This document shows, piece by piece, positions 1 to 13,939 of a stretch of 64,000 nucleotides of DNA. Source of the stretch: Neospora caninum Liverpool (taxonomy: Eukaryota > Apicomplexa > Conoidasida > Eucoccidiorida > Sarcocystidae); assembly GCF_000208865.1 (NCBI RefSeq), contig NC_018390.1, positions 5,226,270-5,290,269 of the forward strand, in the 5' to 3' direction. Each line of letters begins with the position of its first letter. Positions within the stretch are counted from its first letter, which is position 1. The notes under the pieces were generated by a model. The model made no database searches. It was given only the letters and a program-made list of their open reading frames with translations, and was not told where the DNA came from. Position numbers and translations under genes: made by a program.

Positions 1-224
1 AGAGGCACGACATGGTCAGCCACTCCGTACCTAACCAGCCTTGTCCACGTACCCCCCTCTAGAGGCGAGGCGCGCATGCATGGTGACGCGCGTCCTCTAG
101 AGTCAACGGCGCATGCATCGATGCCTCCTCGTATCCACGAGACGCCTACGGAGACCGAGCGACAGATAGAAAAGAAGAATATAGGCATAGGACGCACGAT
201 ATGTATATAAAAGTGTATGTAGGT

Positions 225-242
225 TATGCCTCTCTCCTCATG

Positions 243-284
<42 letters not shown>

Positions 285-302
285 CATGAGGAGAGAGGCA
301 TA
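225..302. repeat. Perfect 78-bp palindrome (long hairpin)
   Basis: Bases 225-263 are the exact reverse complement of 264-302. The outer 16 bp of each arm (TATGCCTCTCTCCTCA and its complement) are non-repetitive, so the symmetry is not only that of the central AT tract. It lies in the dynein intron downstream of the exon 536-347. No coding function is visible. Confidence 0.97.
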
Positions 303-346
303 GATAGATATTCAGTTTTGCCATGATGGGTTTTGGCAATATTTAC

Positions 347-3300
347 CTGATTCCTTTTCTCGAATGTAAGTGAGCGTTTCCATCACATGTCGCAAAGCAT
401 CAATGTCGACGACTTGGCGCTTCAGTCGCTTCGACATCTGTCGAATTTGCTCGGTTAAACTTTCGAGTTTCTGCTTCGCCTGTTGATGCAGTTCGTTCAA
501 GTACTGAAGATTGCATCCTCGGACTAACTCGGCGAGCTGCGCAGAGACGAAACGTGCGGAGAAACCAAGGTGAAAAGACACCCTTTCCCCTGGCGCCAGC
601 GGCCACATTGGCCCGGACGCCCGAAAACGTGTCCGAACACTTTTCTGTTTTCTGTACAAATACAAGTATGTAGACAGATGTTTGTGTGTACAGGCAGGGG
701 GTGTCCACGAAAACGCAGAACCAAGACTCACAATTTTTGTGGTCTTTTTGAATCAGGAAGTAAAACAGGAGGGAAGCCAGATAATATGGCGTGACTTACA
801 GTTTCCTACGAGCACATGTCTTTCTTGAAAAGCTCAATTATATCCGTATGTATTTATTCAAGTTTCATAGGTATGTATATGTGTATCTCTAGTTACCCGT
901 ATATATATAGGGGTACATTTTTGTGTGTGTTTGTGTGTATGTCAATTTTTGGGGGGTTTAGGTTTGCAGACGTGTGTCTTTTGGAAATGTCCACGGGAGA
1001 CTGTTTTTCGGCGTGAGGAATGTGTCTCGGGCCTTCTCCTTCCGACAGCGTCTTTGTGGATGCGGCGAGTCGTTTCTCGTCAACAGTGCCATCCCTACCT
1101 GGCTGATGAGACCGCTGGAGTTCAACAACAGCACACCGATCGCAGTGTTTGCTTCCATCGTTTGCAACTTCGTCTCGACGTCGACAAAGGACCGGAGATT
1201 TCGCTCGAATTCATCCAGCGACGGCTTTTGGGCTGCAAAGGCCGCGAATGTGTCGCTCGTTGACTGTGTCCACAGCCACGCAAACGTCTGCGTCGGCCGG
1301 AGACGCAAAAGGAGGCACAACAGGTGGTATGGACAGAGCAAAAGCGTCACTTCCACGCCTCTAAGCCGGCGAAGCGACGCATCTCTCTGAGGCGTCTGTG
1401 CACCTCTTGAAGTGAAAAACGCGAAAGAGTGTCTGAAACGCTCTGAGGGTTGGGCACGCGCCGCCTGTCGGTTCTCCAGTTGAAGCGCAAACCAGAAGAC
1501 GAGCCCTCTTTTTAAGAGGAAAGATACAAAACGGCAACAAAGAGCATGCACAAATACCTAAATGTGTTTGTGCGCGTGTGCGCATGAGTGCAGCAAGGTG
1601 GGTTTGTGTCTCTGTGTGTTTGTGCGTGTGCACAGGTTGGCGAAAGTTGTGGAAAGGTTTGAGATCGAAATGAGGGTGCATGCATAAAGGCGAGCACACT
1701 CTGCTCTTCTGCCTCGTTCCCTGTGTCAGGGGGCTTTTGGATACCTCCTCTTACATCGAATTTGCTGAGGAATTTCGCCACTTCGTCTCGCGTGCCTTGT
1801 ATGGAACCGGTCAGGAGGAGGAGGATCTTCAAGATTTCTCGGTCCTCCGCAATTCGACTGTGGAAGCTTTCGCCTTCTCGCTCCGCGCTGTCCGCCGACG
1901 CAGCCTCCAGCAACCCCGCAGTCTCTCTGTCGCCCAGTTTAGCAGTCTGCTCCGCTTGGAGAAACGCTGGGGGAAGGGACACGGCCCACGGCTTCACTTT
2001 CTTCGAGCAGGTTAAAATCGCAAGAGCCGACTGGTTGATGGCGCTCTGAATTTCCTCCAGAGAAGGATGCAAACGAACTCCTTGCCCATCCAACTGGAGC
2101 TCCACCTCGAAGAACGGGGCGGTGGCCTCTGCGAGAAAGAGCGGAGAAGGCGCGAAAAAGAAACACTTGCCACGAAAAAGTGTGATGCATGCAGAAGCGA
2201 GACAAAAAACTCCCAGTTTGCGAGAGAGACAGACGGAGGGATGTCGTCCCGGAGGTAAGAGAGTCTTGCACACATATATACATACGTGCACGAGAAAGGG
2301 CGAGGTACGTGGGGAGAGCGTGTGCGACTGTGCAAGCCTGCACGGGATCTCCGCTCTTGCGATGGATCCGTTTTCTGCATATTTCCGGATGCATGCGCTG
2401 CCGTCTGTGGAGAGCGGTCGCGAACCTGCAGCGAGACGGTTGGGCTCGAGGAAACGCCCTTGACTGTATACGCACTCGCGCAGATGCATGCATTCTGATT
2501 CACTCCTCTACACACAGATCTGTACAGGTCCACACCTATAGATACAGGGCGACCAATAGACATTCATCTTGATATAGATCTGCAAAGAGAGGTTCATGCA
2601 GAAGGGCAAATGCAGCTACAGACAGATGCAGATCGACACAGGTAGGTACACACACATGGGATCAGTGCAGGAGGGAAGGCAGATGTGTGGCCGTGAGCAC
2701 ACACACATGTCTATTCGAGGTTACAACGTGTTTATATTTCGTGGTTTGTCTGTCGTGGGTGCCGGAGCGCGTCCGTCTCATACGGCCCAGTTTCGAACAA
2801 AGTGTTTCAGCGAGGGAACGTACCTGCTCGGTTGCGACGAGCCTGAAGCCTCTCTTTTAGGCACAAGAGAGAGTTCTTTGTTGAGTTCAGCAACGACGTG
2901 TACAGATTCCACTTGTACTGAGCCTTGATTTTGACGATGTCCTCTTTCTGCACAGGCTGAAGAATCGGGCGTCACCACGACGAAAAACATGCAAAACGGG
3001 GTTCCTTTTTAACTGAAGTCTGCCATTCTGCACGAAACACGACGCGTGTGTGCGGCTGCTCCACTTGTTTTCACGCAGACCGGCCTTTCGGTGAGTCTCT
3101 CGGTCTCCTGTCGTCTCTCCTTCCAGGTGCGTCGGTCTCTTTCTCGATCTTTTGTCTTGTTTCTCACGGATACACCTCTCTGCGAGGCTCTCGGCCCCTC
3201 CCTTCGGGGCGTCTCCGCGCTGCTTCTCGTCTTTTTTCCAGAAGCGCGCGCGGTCGAGCGCTTGTCTCTCTCTTTTCGCACCTGGATGTTTCGCTCCAGT

Positions 3301-4467
3301 GGGGAGCTCAGACTGGTACGAATGAGGTCGTGGACGGCGCATTCGATCTCAACAGACCGCCCGTTCAGCTGCGCGGCGATTTGCTTCACGTGGCTTTCTT
3401 GCAGCTCTACGAAGCTTTGAAGCGAGACGACTTCTCCCGGCTTGGGCACGTCCACCAACAGAACGCGCGAGAGAGACTGCAGCGGAAAGGTGAAGAGCGA
3501 GGGCAAAGGAACACAGTCCCACGCACACGCACACCTTTTCTCTGCCTCGCTAAAGGAGACCCGACACTTATCCATGTGCACGCGTCGACGCGAAGACACG
3601 GCTGCCTATTTGCATATCTACGTGTAGAGAAAGACAAGAAGAAAAACCCGAGGTAGCTCCTCTCGTGCCTAGACGCCTCGGTGGAGATTGACACACACGC
3701 ATCTAGAAAGAGACAGAAAAAGAGAAGCCGCAGCTCTACACAGAAAAAGGAGACACGCACCTCCACGTCTGTCAATTTGCGTGTATGTGTGGAGCGATCT
3801 ACGCATTTGTGTACAGAGGCATTCCAGGGACTCGGCAGGCCGCTGTGGATATGCGTGTGTGTATCGCTCGTTTTTTTCGTCTCAAAGGGCAGGTGCGGTA
3901 CCAGGAGGCTGCTGTCGATTCGGTTTTCGACAATGTCGTTGACAATGATGACCAGTTGCTCGAGCTTGGAAAGCCCTGCGTAGATGCTTTGCAAATAGCT
4001 GTCAACGTTCATCGAAGTCCACGTGAGACTCGTCGTGCCCGGCCTCAGAATCTGCTCCATGCTGTCCAGGTGAGGCTGAAGAAGAGCTGCGGTGATTGGA
4101 CGGACCATCGAGGTGATGCGGCGGTACTCCTGGAAAGAAACCCGACGAGACAAATCAAGCGAAGGCAAGCAGAGACTGAGAAGAAGAACAAACGAAGGAG
4201 AAGGAGAAGATGGGAAAACCGAGGGAGAAGAAGGAGAAGGGCTGGATGGGGTGAGTTGTTTTGTGTTGTCTCGTCTGAAGGAAAAGGTCTCTATGGCGTT
4301 TGAGGAACCGAGATACTGCAGCACACGCAGTAGGTGAAGAACCGGACGGAACGAGAAAGGAAGACGTCTGGCTGCGTGGAGATACAACTCGGCGCGTTGT
4401 TCTGTACACGTGGATCATGCTCCCTCTCTACAGACTCCTCGCTTCCAAAACAGATACAAACATGTAT

Positions 4468-4511
<44 letters not shown>

Positions 4512-7500
4512 ATGTATGTATATATGTATGTATACAGTGGGGCGTGTCGGTCGCGTACAACCAGGACGTAGGTTAGGTCTTCGTAGTATCGTTTTAGTTT
4601 TTTTTCTCTTAGCAGGACGATTTTTGCATCTTCAGGGAGGTCGAGTCGGAGGCGATCGAGCGCCTTGGCTTCGCGCAGCAGCTGGACGAGGTCGAGGTCA
4701 AAGTTGACGAAGAGTTTTCCACTGGACGGATGACGCGCCAAGAGTGGGGCTTGCAGGCCGGCTCGGCTCGCCGGTACCGAGTCTTTCCAGGCCTGATGCC
4801 AGCGCAATTCAAACTCCACGAGCGTCGCCGCTACCTGAAACCGAAAAGAAAGAGACAGCGAAAAACGTCGAAAGGACGCAGAACGCAGAGAAAGAAAGAA
4901 CAACCAGAGAGAAAGAAGGACGAAAAGAGAGAGAGGGAGAAGGAAGAAAAGAACGAGAGATAAGAAAGGAAAGAAAGAGAGAGAAGAAAGAAAAGAAGCG
5001 AGAGGACGAAGGTGCCGCACGATGAAGACGCGAGAGCGAGAGGAAAGCCGGACAGGTGAATGGGATGCGAAACAGAAGAGAAGATTCCGGCTCGGGTTGG
5101 GCCGCATACCGGCGCTTAGTGACCGTTTTTCACGACGAAGAAACCCGGCGAAAAGGCCGAGAGAAGAAGCCGGAACGTGAAAGGACGAAGGAAAGGAGCC
5201 AAGACTGTCCTCGCTCGAGGCGCCGGGTCCTCACCTTGTTGTAGAGTCGAACCGTCTTCTTCGCCTCGCGCGTGCTCAGCAAAAAGGGATGCTCTTCAAA
5301 TTTCTTCATCGGACCCTAGAGAGAAAAAGTCGAAAACTCTCCACAAAAACCGTCGCCCAACTCAACCACGCAGAGCGATATCGCAAGACACCCGCCATCT
5401 CGGGCGACACATATCCACATCAATATATATATATATATATAAGTATACATATTTATAGGTATGTTTATACATATATGTATGCATGTGGAAATATGCATAT
5501 ATACAGTAGATCTTTATATGCATGTATTAAGCTACATTTGGATAGGCATGTGTGCACGTAGAGATGTATGTACAGCGGGTGTACACAGGTACATGCATAT
5601 CAAGGGTTTGTGTTGATTTCTTTGCATTTACAGACATGCTTGTTTTGCGTCTCCTTTTGTAGGTTTGTACTTGGTTTTGTGTGTGTGTAGGAGTCTCTGG
5701 TTTCAGCAGCGCTAGCCTTTTGAGAGACGGCGAGAAAAGAACAGACTCACCTCGATTCTCTTCAGGAGGTGACGGGTCCAGATGATGCTTCCTGCGACAG
5801 GCGGCACGGCGCGGTCCCTCGGCGGATTCGCGCGAAGGCGTTCGTACTGTTCTTGAACCTAGCATAGGTCCGAGAGCAGACAAGTCGCGAAGAAAAGCCA
5901 TGGCACGCGAGAAACGCGCAGGAAAATGACGGGGACAAACGCGGGGAAATGCTGGGAAACTCCTGAAAGAGCGATCGTGGGGGCACGTTAAGAAGCGCGA
6001 AGGCCGAAGCGGAGAAACCGAGGAGAAACTAGAGGCGAAAAAACAGGAAGAACAAGAGGCACGCGACAGGGAAATGAAGGTCGGGAACAGGAAGGAAGAA
6101 GAGACCGGAGAAGAGGAAAAGACGGCGATTCGCGCGACACCAGAGGAGACAAAAGCGAGGTGGAGATAACCACTTCTTTGTTTGCGAGCAGGATGCCTCG
6201 AAGAGGCGATCTGTGTGAGTAAGGAGGCGGCGTCAAAGAACGCGAGAGAAGGCGTACCTGTTGGAGATCCCACCCGAATCTGTGGAAGATTATGGTGATT
6301 TTGTTTTTCAGTTCGCTCTTGAGATTTTCGCTGTGGACGATCGACTGGAACTTCTTGAGCAACTGCAGCGAGGCGTCTATCGACGTGGTGGACTCAAACG
6401 ACTGTGTGAAACCCAAGACAGGGGGGGGGGGGGGGGAAGGAAGAGCGAGGAAGAATAAACGCGAGAGCCACAAGGCGGAAAGAACCGAAAAGGAGAGAAG
6501 TATGGTTTTGCGCGGCGGTCGCACACGTGGGGCGGATGCAACCGGTGGAGACAAAAACCTCGAGACGCAGCCGATTCTCGACGGACGCCGCCTTGCTCGA
6601 CGTCTCTTCCCTCAAGTAGAGAAGCAGAGAGTACGAGAAAACAACAGAGACGGAAAACGAAAGAGACAGAAAACACCAGAGACAGGAAACAACGGAGACA
6701 GGAAACGAAAAGGAGAGAACCAGAAAGAGAGAGAAACCGAAAGAGAGAGAAACAGAGGCTGCCGTGCACATGGAAGAAACTCTGCAACGGGTCGAGTCTA
6801 GCTTGCCAGTGTACGCTCTCTCCCTCGATTCGCAAGAGGTGCTCTGCGTCTTTTTTTCTCGAGGTGACGTCTCTTTCTCTTCCTGCCTTTCTGTGAAACC
6901 GGCAAGCGCGTGTGTCTGACTGCTCTGTCACGCCTCTGGGACTGTCCAGCATCGTTTGTGGAGCGCAGTCGTGGGCCTTTGAGGCTGCGGAGAGAGTGAA
7001 GATGCGGAGTGAGTTGGCATCGACGGCGTTTCTCTCGCAAAGGGGCGGAACGAGATGCGGCGGATTTTACTTGGTTGATGAACGGCTGGAGGGCTGCCTC
7101 CAGATCGGCGACGCGCACGGTGAACTCGACAAAGTCGCGGTCGAATCGGTTGTTGGTGAAGTCGAGCATGTCATGTCTCTTGGCGCGGAACTCTGCAAGG
7201 ATTTGCTGGCGCGCAAAAACCGGCAAAACGCAAAAAGGAGAAGTAAAACGGAGGGACAGAGCAGGGAAAGACTTGAGAGAACGAGACACAGGGAGAGAAA
7301 CAGAGAGACGAGAACAGAGGAAGAAAGAGAGACGGGGAGGGAGGAAGAGAGAGAGACGGGGAGGGAGGAAGAGAGAAAGACGGGGAGGAAAAGAGAGAGA
7401 CAGGGAGGAAGAGAGACATGGAGACAGAGAGAGATACAAGAAAGGAGAGATTTGGAGAGCCCGAAAACAAAAGCTCAGATGCACTGGGCGATCTCAAAAG

Positions 7501-9881
7501 CAGCCTCAATCGCCGGGGCCTTCTTGCCTCCCCGACGTAGGCAACACAGACAGACGCGAGAGAGTTTGTGTCGAACTGCGAGGACCAGGAGCGGAGCTCA
7601 GACGGTGAAGGCGTCTCCTCCTGGGGTTGTTTCCCCTCGTACCTTGAAGCGTTCGACAAAGGCCTCCATGCCCTCGAAACAGTGTCGCGAGATGCTTTGG
7701 AACTGCCGGATGATGGAGAACTGGAAAGACAAAAGTGAAGCGAAGTGCGCGGGAAGAACGGTGGTAGGAGACAGAGAGACGCAGGAGGAGACGCAAAAGG
7801 GAAATGGAGAGGCGAGACGTTAACGGGAAAAAAAGAGGCAGGCAGGTCCCCCCCCCCCCCCGGAGACCACCTGGAAGGCCGAACCCCATCTACGAGCGCT
7901 AGCCGTCCATCCGTTAGGGAATCGAGAAGCGTTGTTTTCGCTTCGAAAGCCCTGTGCTTCTTTTGAGCTTGGCTTTGCCTCCCTCGTGACATCAGCGAGC
8001 GTCGCGCCAGGGACAAACCCCGCCGTTCTCTCCTTTTCCAGAGACTGTTTTGTCCCCCCCCCCCCCTCAGAACCCGTGTCAACCCAGAGGCAGAGGAAGC
8101 TCAGAAGGTGAACAGAGCCCGAGACGAGACAGAGAAGAGAGAAGAGAGAGAGAAGAGGGAAGGGAGACGGAGAAGCCGAGATGCCGGAAGTGAAGTTGTC
8201 GCGTTTGTGTGACGGGGAGCTCGACGAGGCACAGGGCCGAGGAAACGTCTTTTAAACGTCTTTTCCTTCGAGCCCAGGAGTTTGTGGACGAGACTGCGGT
8301 GTCTCCACACTCGTTCGCGAGGAAACCCGTGCTCGAGCCTAGCGGTGTGCTGAATGTGACGGCGCCAGTTGCAGACAAAAAACTCCGTTTACCAGCGTGA
8401 TGAGCTTCAACACGCGCCGGCAGAAGAGGTCCATGCGGCCGAAAATCAGGTGTTCTGAGAAGTCGAATTGTTTCCCCTTGGGCATGGTCAGCAGCTTGTC
8501 CTTTGTTATTCGGTAGTGTTCGTGGTACGCTTCGTTTAGCCGCGAACACGCCTCCAGCTTCTGAATGATTTCCTCAGGTTCCCTCTTCCAGAGCTGCTGG
8601 TGATGCTCGTCAGCCAGAATCCCCTTCTTGCAGTTTGCAATCATCTGGGCAGGAAAAGGGAATGCCGACGCAAGTCCCACAAACGAGAGCGTGACAGCGA
8701 GAGAGCGAGAGAGCTACAGCGCGGAAGAGAGGCGTGGATGCGAGTCAAGATCGGGATGCGGAGGAGGCATTATAAATGGAAAAGCAAGACGCAAGCCCTC
8801 CGAGTCGTTTTCGCGCCCATCCAGGCTGTCCGGGAGTCCTGCGTTTTTGGATCATGCGTGGAAACGTGTGAGGATGCCGTGCCCAGACAGAGACACGCCT
8901 GAAGATCTGCATCTCCTCCTTTCCGTATCTAGAGGGAAGAGTCATTCGATGGAGAGAACAAAACGCACAGCGCGCGCCGGCACGCCCCGACAAGGCAGAC
9001 GCAGCTGAGGAAACCGACTTCCTCCGTGTGTACCTGGTTCGTGATTTTGATGAAGAAATTTGTCATTCGCTCGGTAGTGTTGTAGTGGCGAGAGATCGAG
9101 TGAATCATCGTGAGGGCGTTCATCAGAGCTCCGAGATTGTCGATGATGTTCTGGGGAGTGCCTGCCGGCAACCCAGACAGAATCCCCGAAAAAAAGGGTA
9201 TGCAAGGGCAAATGCTGGTCTGGCGGTGCATGCATGCTTAGAAAACAGCGGAAACGTGGTGATTTAGAGAGGTGGGCAACGACAGATGTAGATGCCAATG
9301 CACATACATCCACACGTTCACATACACATACAGATAGACTTAAATCCAGAGACTGAGTTACACTAGATAAAAAAACGCACCTAGATCGACTTTCACAGAT
9401 GTAGATATATGGATATAGAGGTACGAATGCGGACAACTGATAGTGTTCGTGTAGCTATTCGGATACATGCGTACTTACACATATATATACATATATATCT
9501 ACACATATATAGATATACTTTTATATATACGTATATCCTCGTTTTTATTTCGAGTTTTTCTCCACACCTGTGTAGAGAGGATCCATGAAGTTTTGAAGGG
9601 TGCTCAAATACTTGACGTTGTCCTTTGCCTCATTGAACGCCTCAGTGATGGCTGTGTCGATTTGCTTGCATCGCCGGAGCGCGTGGAACACAGTTTGTCT
9701 CGACTTCGGGGTAGCCTCCGTGCTTGTCTGAAAAGAAAGCGAAGTGCCCAGAAGGAAGCGAACCTCAGAGGCGCAGAGGAAATCCGGCCCTTTCTTTCGG
9801 TCCACCTCCTTCCCTGGTTCCCCATTGGCACGGCCATCTTTATACAGAGAGACACCTAATCGATGTACATTTGTTGTATGC

Positions 9882-9920
<39 letters not shown>

Positions 9921-12900
9921 AATAAAGATATACATATAAAGAGGTGGAGGTGTAGGACAGGTGTATGTGTGTTGTCGCTTGTCTCTCTGCCGTTTTAGAA
10001 TCGGTTGGAAAAGCGACTTTTCCTTGCCCCTGCGGTCAGCCTCGCCTCAGGTTTCCCCCGGCTTTTGCGCTCACTTTGCTGACCGCGTATAGCGTTTGAA
10101 ACACCAGGCGGCAGTTGTCGCTCTTCAGCTGCTCGATGATCGAGTTCAGTCGCTGCATGCGGTTCCGCCAATATTCGATCTGCACGCAATTGCGGCCACG
10201 CAGACGGAAAAAGGCCCAGGTCTTGGCATCGGAAGAAAGAAAACGCGCGCCTCCACCGGGGGTTAAGGGGCGTGGGGAGGTATATGGGATTCTGGAGGAA
10301 ACTATGAAGAGGTTCGGCGAAGGCTCGTGAGGAGAGAAACGGCGCAGCTTCTCTGCCACGCAGTCTGGTGTGTCTCCCTCTTTACGTTTGTTCCAGCTTC
10401 CCTCCCGTTCGCTGCCTGCGCTCCTTGTCCTTTCGCTGTCTGTTCAGCCTTCCTTGGCCGCTCCTCACCTCGCTGCGGGGGCCAGCGTCGGGCGGTTCGT
10501 GGCTGTTGTCGAGAGACGTTTCCAAGTAATTCTCGATTTGGCGACACCAGTCCTCGAGGAGCGTTTCAAAGTGGAAAACGGCTTCGGGATTCTTCGCGGC
10601 TACCGCGGGGTCTGAGCGCTCTTCTTCGGACACCTTTCTGCAACAGAGAGAGACACGGATTTTGTCTCCGGGGCTTTTAGAGAAAGGAGTTGGGAGGAAC
10701 CGACAGACAATCCGAGCGTCTCGGCCAACCAGGGGCGGGGGCCGTGCGAGCCTCTCGCTTTCCGCAGACCGGCACACAGCACAAGAAAGATCCAGTAAGG
10801 ACGAGCGATGCAGCACAATGCATCTCGAATGCATCTCGAAATAGCCATCGGTCGCTTTTCAACTCCCCAAAGGACAAAAGACGGAAACGCGACACACACC
10901 CTGGACATACCAGATTTATGGATGCAGAGAAACATGGATATATCCATAGAGGCTTATAATATATATATATATATACAATCGCACATGAACACTCATGTAG
11001 ATACGCATATATATACATATACATAAAACATATATATACATATATATACATATATATATCTGCATTCTGGATTTGTGGCTGTTCACAAGTGAGAGTCGAC
11101 CGCTGGGAACTTACGAAGGGTCCGGTTTGCGGAGTTCAATTCCACAGGAGAGGGAGTGAATCGCGTCTGAGAGATCTTTACAGAAACTCCGGAAAGTCCC
11201 GACGAAGTCCCTCCGCTGCTCCGGTGGGCAGTTCTTCCTGAACGGAAAAAATCCAGAATCGAGAATCCACGTTCAAACGAAAACACGCGATTGCACATAT
11301 CCGACAATTGCGCTTCTTGCCAGCAGCGGCACTTAAAAATAGATCGCGATAGGCAAAGAGCCGTAATAGGGTCGTGAGAGTTCGAGACAAGCACCTAGAT
11401 GCATTCTACATACTGACAAATATAGATATCGATAAAGAGATGCATGCGTTTAGCTGAGACGAGGACACCTCACTTGGCAGCTCTTCCTGCGTAGACAGAA
11501 AGGCCTCACACTACAGCCACAAAAGCTGCACGCAACCGGGACTATATATATATATATGCATAGATGTGCATATCTGTACAGTTAGCTACATATAAGTATG
11601 TATGTATCGATACCCTTGTGAATACGAGTAAAGGGAATTATGAATGGTTGCTCCCCTTCAAACACACCGACGCTTCTAGAAACGAACTCATATATACATA
11701 TATGTTTATGTATGGCTGCAGGTAAGCGCAAAGGCGTTCAAAAAAGCGTAGTCATTTTTGTGAGACGTTTTCGTCGTTTCTGCTGTTTCCGGACCATTCA
11801 TGCTCGCTGAATCGCTCGACAATCGGGAGGAAGAGATCGGTGAGAGTCACGTCCAAGCTGGCGAGCGGGGTCAATGCAATTTCCCCAAAGATCACCTCGC
11901 CGTCAGAAGACACGTTCAAATTCGCCGCTTTTCCTCTCGGAGTCGTTTTGAGGAAGTAAATGGAACGCGAGTGCGTACCAGACTCGGAACCATCTGCAGA
12001 GAGAAAACAGAGGAGAAAGGCAAAGAGTGACTAAACGCGAGAAAAGAAAGAAACGCAGAGAGACAGAGGGCAAGAGAGCCTGGAAGCGAGGAAGAAGAGA
12101 TGGACAGGGGCAAATCAGAGACATAAAGGAACAAGGAAGCGAAAACAGGGAAGAGACAGGGAGCAACAGAGCGGGAGAAAGGACGAGCCATGAAAATGTG
12201 TCCCTCCGACTCCCTGAGGAGAGTGTGCAGGGTGGGGAAGTTCGGGGAACTGCCGTGGGGTGTATCGTTCGAGAGGAAAAAAACCGGAGCAGAAAAGGAA
12301 GAGGAAGGGAAAGGCCTTTCCATGAAACAAATGCTTTCAGGCTGAGACGTTCAGCTGCATTCTGCTACGTGGAGCTAAGGCGGAGACGCTGTAGGAGGCA
12401 CATGCCGCCAGGTGTCTCCGTCTCGGAGAAAAAAAGTGAAAAACGAGCCTCGAAAATGGAAAGGGGAAAGGCTAGTCGAAGGACGGGAACAGCGCCTGGA
12501 ACCCGAAAAAGCGAGAAAAAGAGAGGGAGTGTGCATTTTCTGCTAGTCCTGCTTTCGGTGCGCAACGTTGTATACAGGAAAACGAGAGAGAACGTTTCCC
12601 GAATTCCATGCCTTCCGCATTGATGCTCTCTCTCTTACGACTGTGTGTCGTGTGTCTCTACAGATGTGTGTCTGTTTTCGCCTGTGTGGCAGCTGACTGT
12701 GTTTTGCCTGATCGCCTTCGCTCCGCAAATTGAGACTCTTCACCGGGTGCGTGTGCTGCGCTCTCTCCTCTGTGAACATGTCTTTCGCTCTCCAGTCCGT
12801 TTTTCCTTTCTCTCTCTACTCCTTTCTTTTAGCCCGGTCTTCGTCTCCATTCTTCCCTGCCCTCGCTGATTCGGGCGTTAAACGCTTCACAAAAGCGGTC

Positions 12901-13243
12901 CTCTGGTGGATCGCAACGCGCGGAACCAGACGTGTGTTTTTCCTTTTCACCCGCTGACCCAGTCAACTCGGCAGTAGGCAGAGAGAGACTCACCAGTGCA
13001 AACCAGCTTGGCGTCGAGACGCTGGTCCCCGTTCGAGGCTCCAGGCAGGCTTTGCGCGTCTTTGCCTTTTTGGTATCCGAAAAGAAGGTACTGTCGCCGA
13101 CTGGCGCCCGAGAGAAACTTTTCGATTTTAGGGTAGAACTGCCCGCGAAACGCAAACTCGACGGCTGCTTCTTCGTTCTCTAACTCGAAGGCCGCAACCA
13201 CTTGCGAGACCATCCATCGATGGCGGGGATGCAAAGCCGCCAT
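347..13243 (-). CDS. Axonemal outer-arm dynein heavy chain, DNAH5/DNAH8 type, N-terminal part (3' end outside window)
   Basis: Twenty phase-consistent exons: 13243-12994, 11993-11795, 11237-11115, 10637-10469, 10179-10075, 9727-9568, 9161-9034, 8644-8393, 7720-7643, 7205-7071, 6401-6258, 5858-5751, 5315-5235, 4834-4559, 4129-3902, 3476-3282, 2947-2824, 2128-1755, 1287-1099, 536-347. They give about 1,169 residues that follow, exon by exon, the tail (DHC_N1) and early linker region of DNAH5-type chains: AKDNVKYLSTL, KQFDFSEHLIFGRMDLF, PPVAGSIIWTRHLLKRI, LVEFELRWHQAW, TSLTWTSMNVDSYL, then HPSLEEIQSAIN and ALRHVMETLTYIREKES. The tail binds intermediate chains and neighbouring heavy chains; the AAA+ motor would be encoded beyond base 1. 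Start: first in-frame ATG, with A at -3 and G at +4. In coccidia the expected site is the microgamete flagellum. Oddity: intron 2 has a GTCCGG donor. Family assignment is firm; the exact paralogue (gamma/alpha outer arm) is inferred. Confidence 0.94.
6421..6436. repeat. G16 homopolymer in dynein intron
   Basis: Sixteen consecutive G on the plus strand (C on the sense strand), about 20 bp upstream of the dynein exon 6401-6258. Together with C14 at 7848-7861 and C13 at 8053-8065 it makes this intron set rich in homopolymers that could adopt quadruplex structure. Confidence 0.95.
7311..7436. repeat. GA-rich tandem minisatellite in dynein intron
   Basis: Imperfect tandem units of about 20 bp built on GAGAGACGGGGAGGGAGGAA. 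The sense strand of the minus-strand dynein gene is therefore CT-rich, as in other introns of this window. It lies in the intron between exons 7720-7643 and 7205-7071. Confidence 0.85.
8170..8199. repeat. Dispersed 30-bp element, copy A
   Basis: A 30-bp block (core ATGCCGGAAGTGAAGTTGT) at the end of a GA-rich tract, inside a dynein intron. It matches 37932-37961 with two mismatches, and the GA tract lies on the same side in both places. This suggests a short dispersed repeat rather than chance. Confidence 0.7.
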
Positions 13244-13322
13244 TTCCGAGAGAAAAAGCAAAGTTTGTCCGGGGGTGTTCACTGTGCATGGGAGAGGTCA
13301 CCTACGACTCCAGGAAGGGTTA

Positions 13323-13357
<35 letters not shown>

Positions 13358-13939
13358 GTGCGTGCACGTGTGTACATGTGCAAATGCGTAAGAGGTTGAG
13401 AGCCTGGTGACGCCGGCGGAAAACGCGGGGGGGAGACAACCTGTCTTTACGGTCGCGAGGAAAGTGGAGAGAAAGGACTGGACGCCTTTCTGGCTGTTTC
13501 TCGTCTTACAAAGGTGCAAAGGCTCCGAATCGTGTCCAACGGCCAGGGCCCCAAGCCGCCTGTCTGGTGTTTCCCCCTCCCACGCACAGGACGCGCGACG
13601 CGTGGACTCTTTTCAGAACCTCGCACGTCCTGTTTCGCATGCGGTCTACACTTGTGTCGCTTAGTCGAGAAAGGGTGTTTTGCCGCACAGGGGAGAACGG
13701 CCATTCGCCGGCAGCAGGACTCTCCGCTGCCGAGCCTCGACTGTCCTTGCAGCGCGAAACTCGCAAACTGCGCCACAGAGAGAGGCAACTCGAAGGATCT
13801 GGGACTTTTTCCGTCCCTGCCTCCAGCTTTTGCGGTTTCAGAGGCGAACTAGATCCTGGGAGGAAAGCAGGAGGAAGACGCGACTCGGCGACGGCATCGA
13901 GCCGCGCTCGGCGGTCGCAAGCACCTGGGACTGAGTAGT

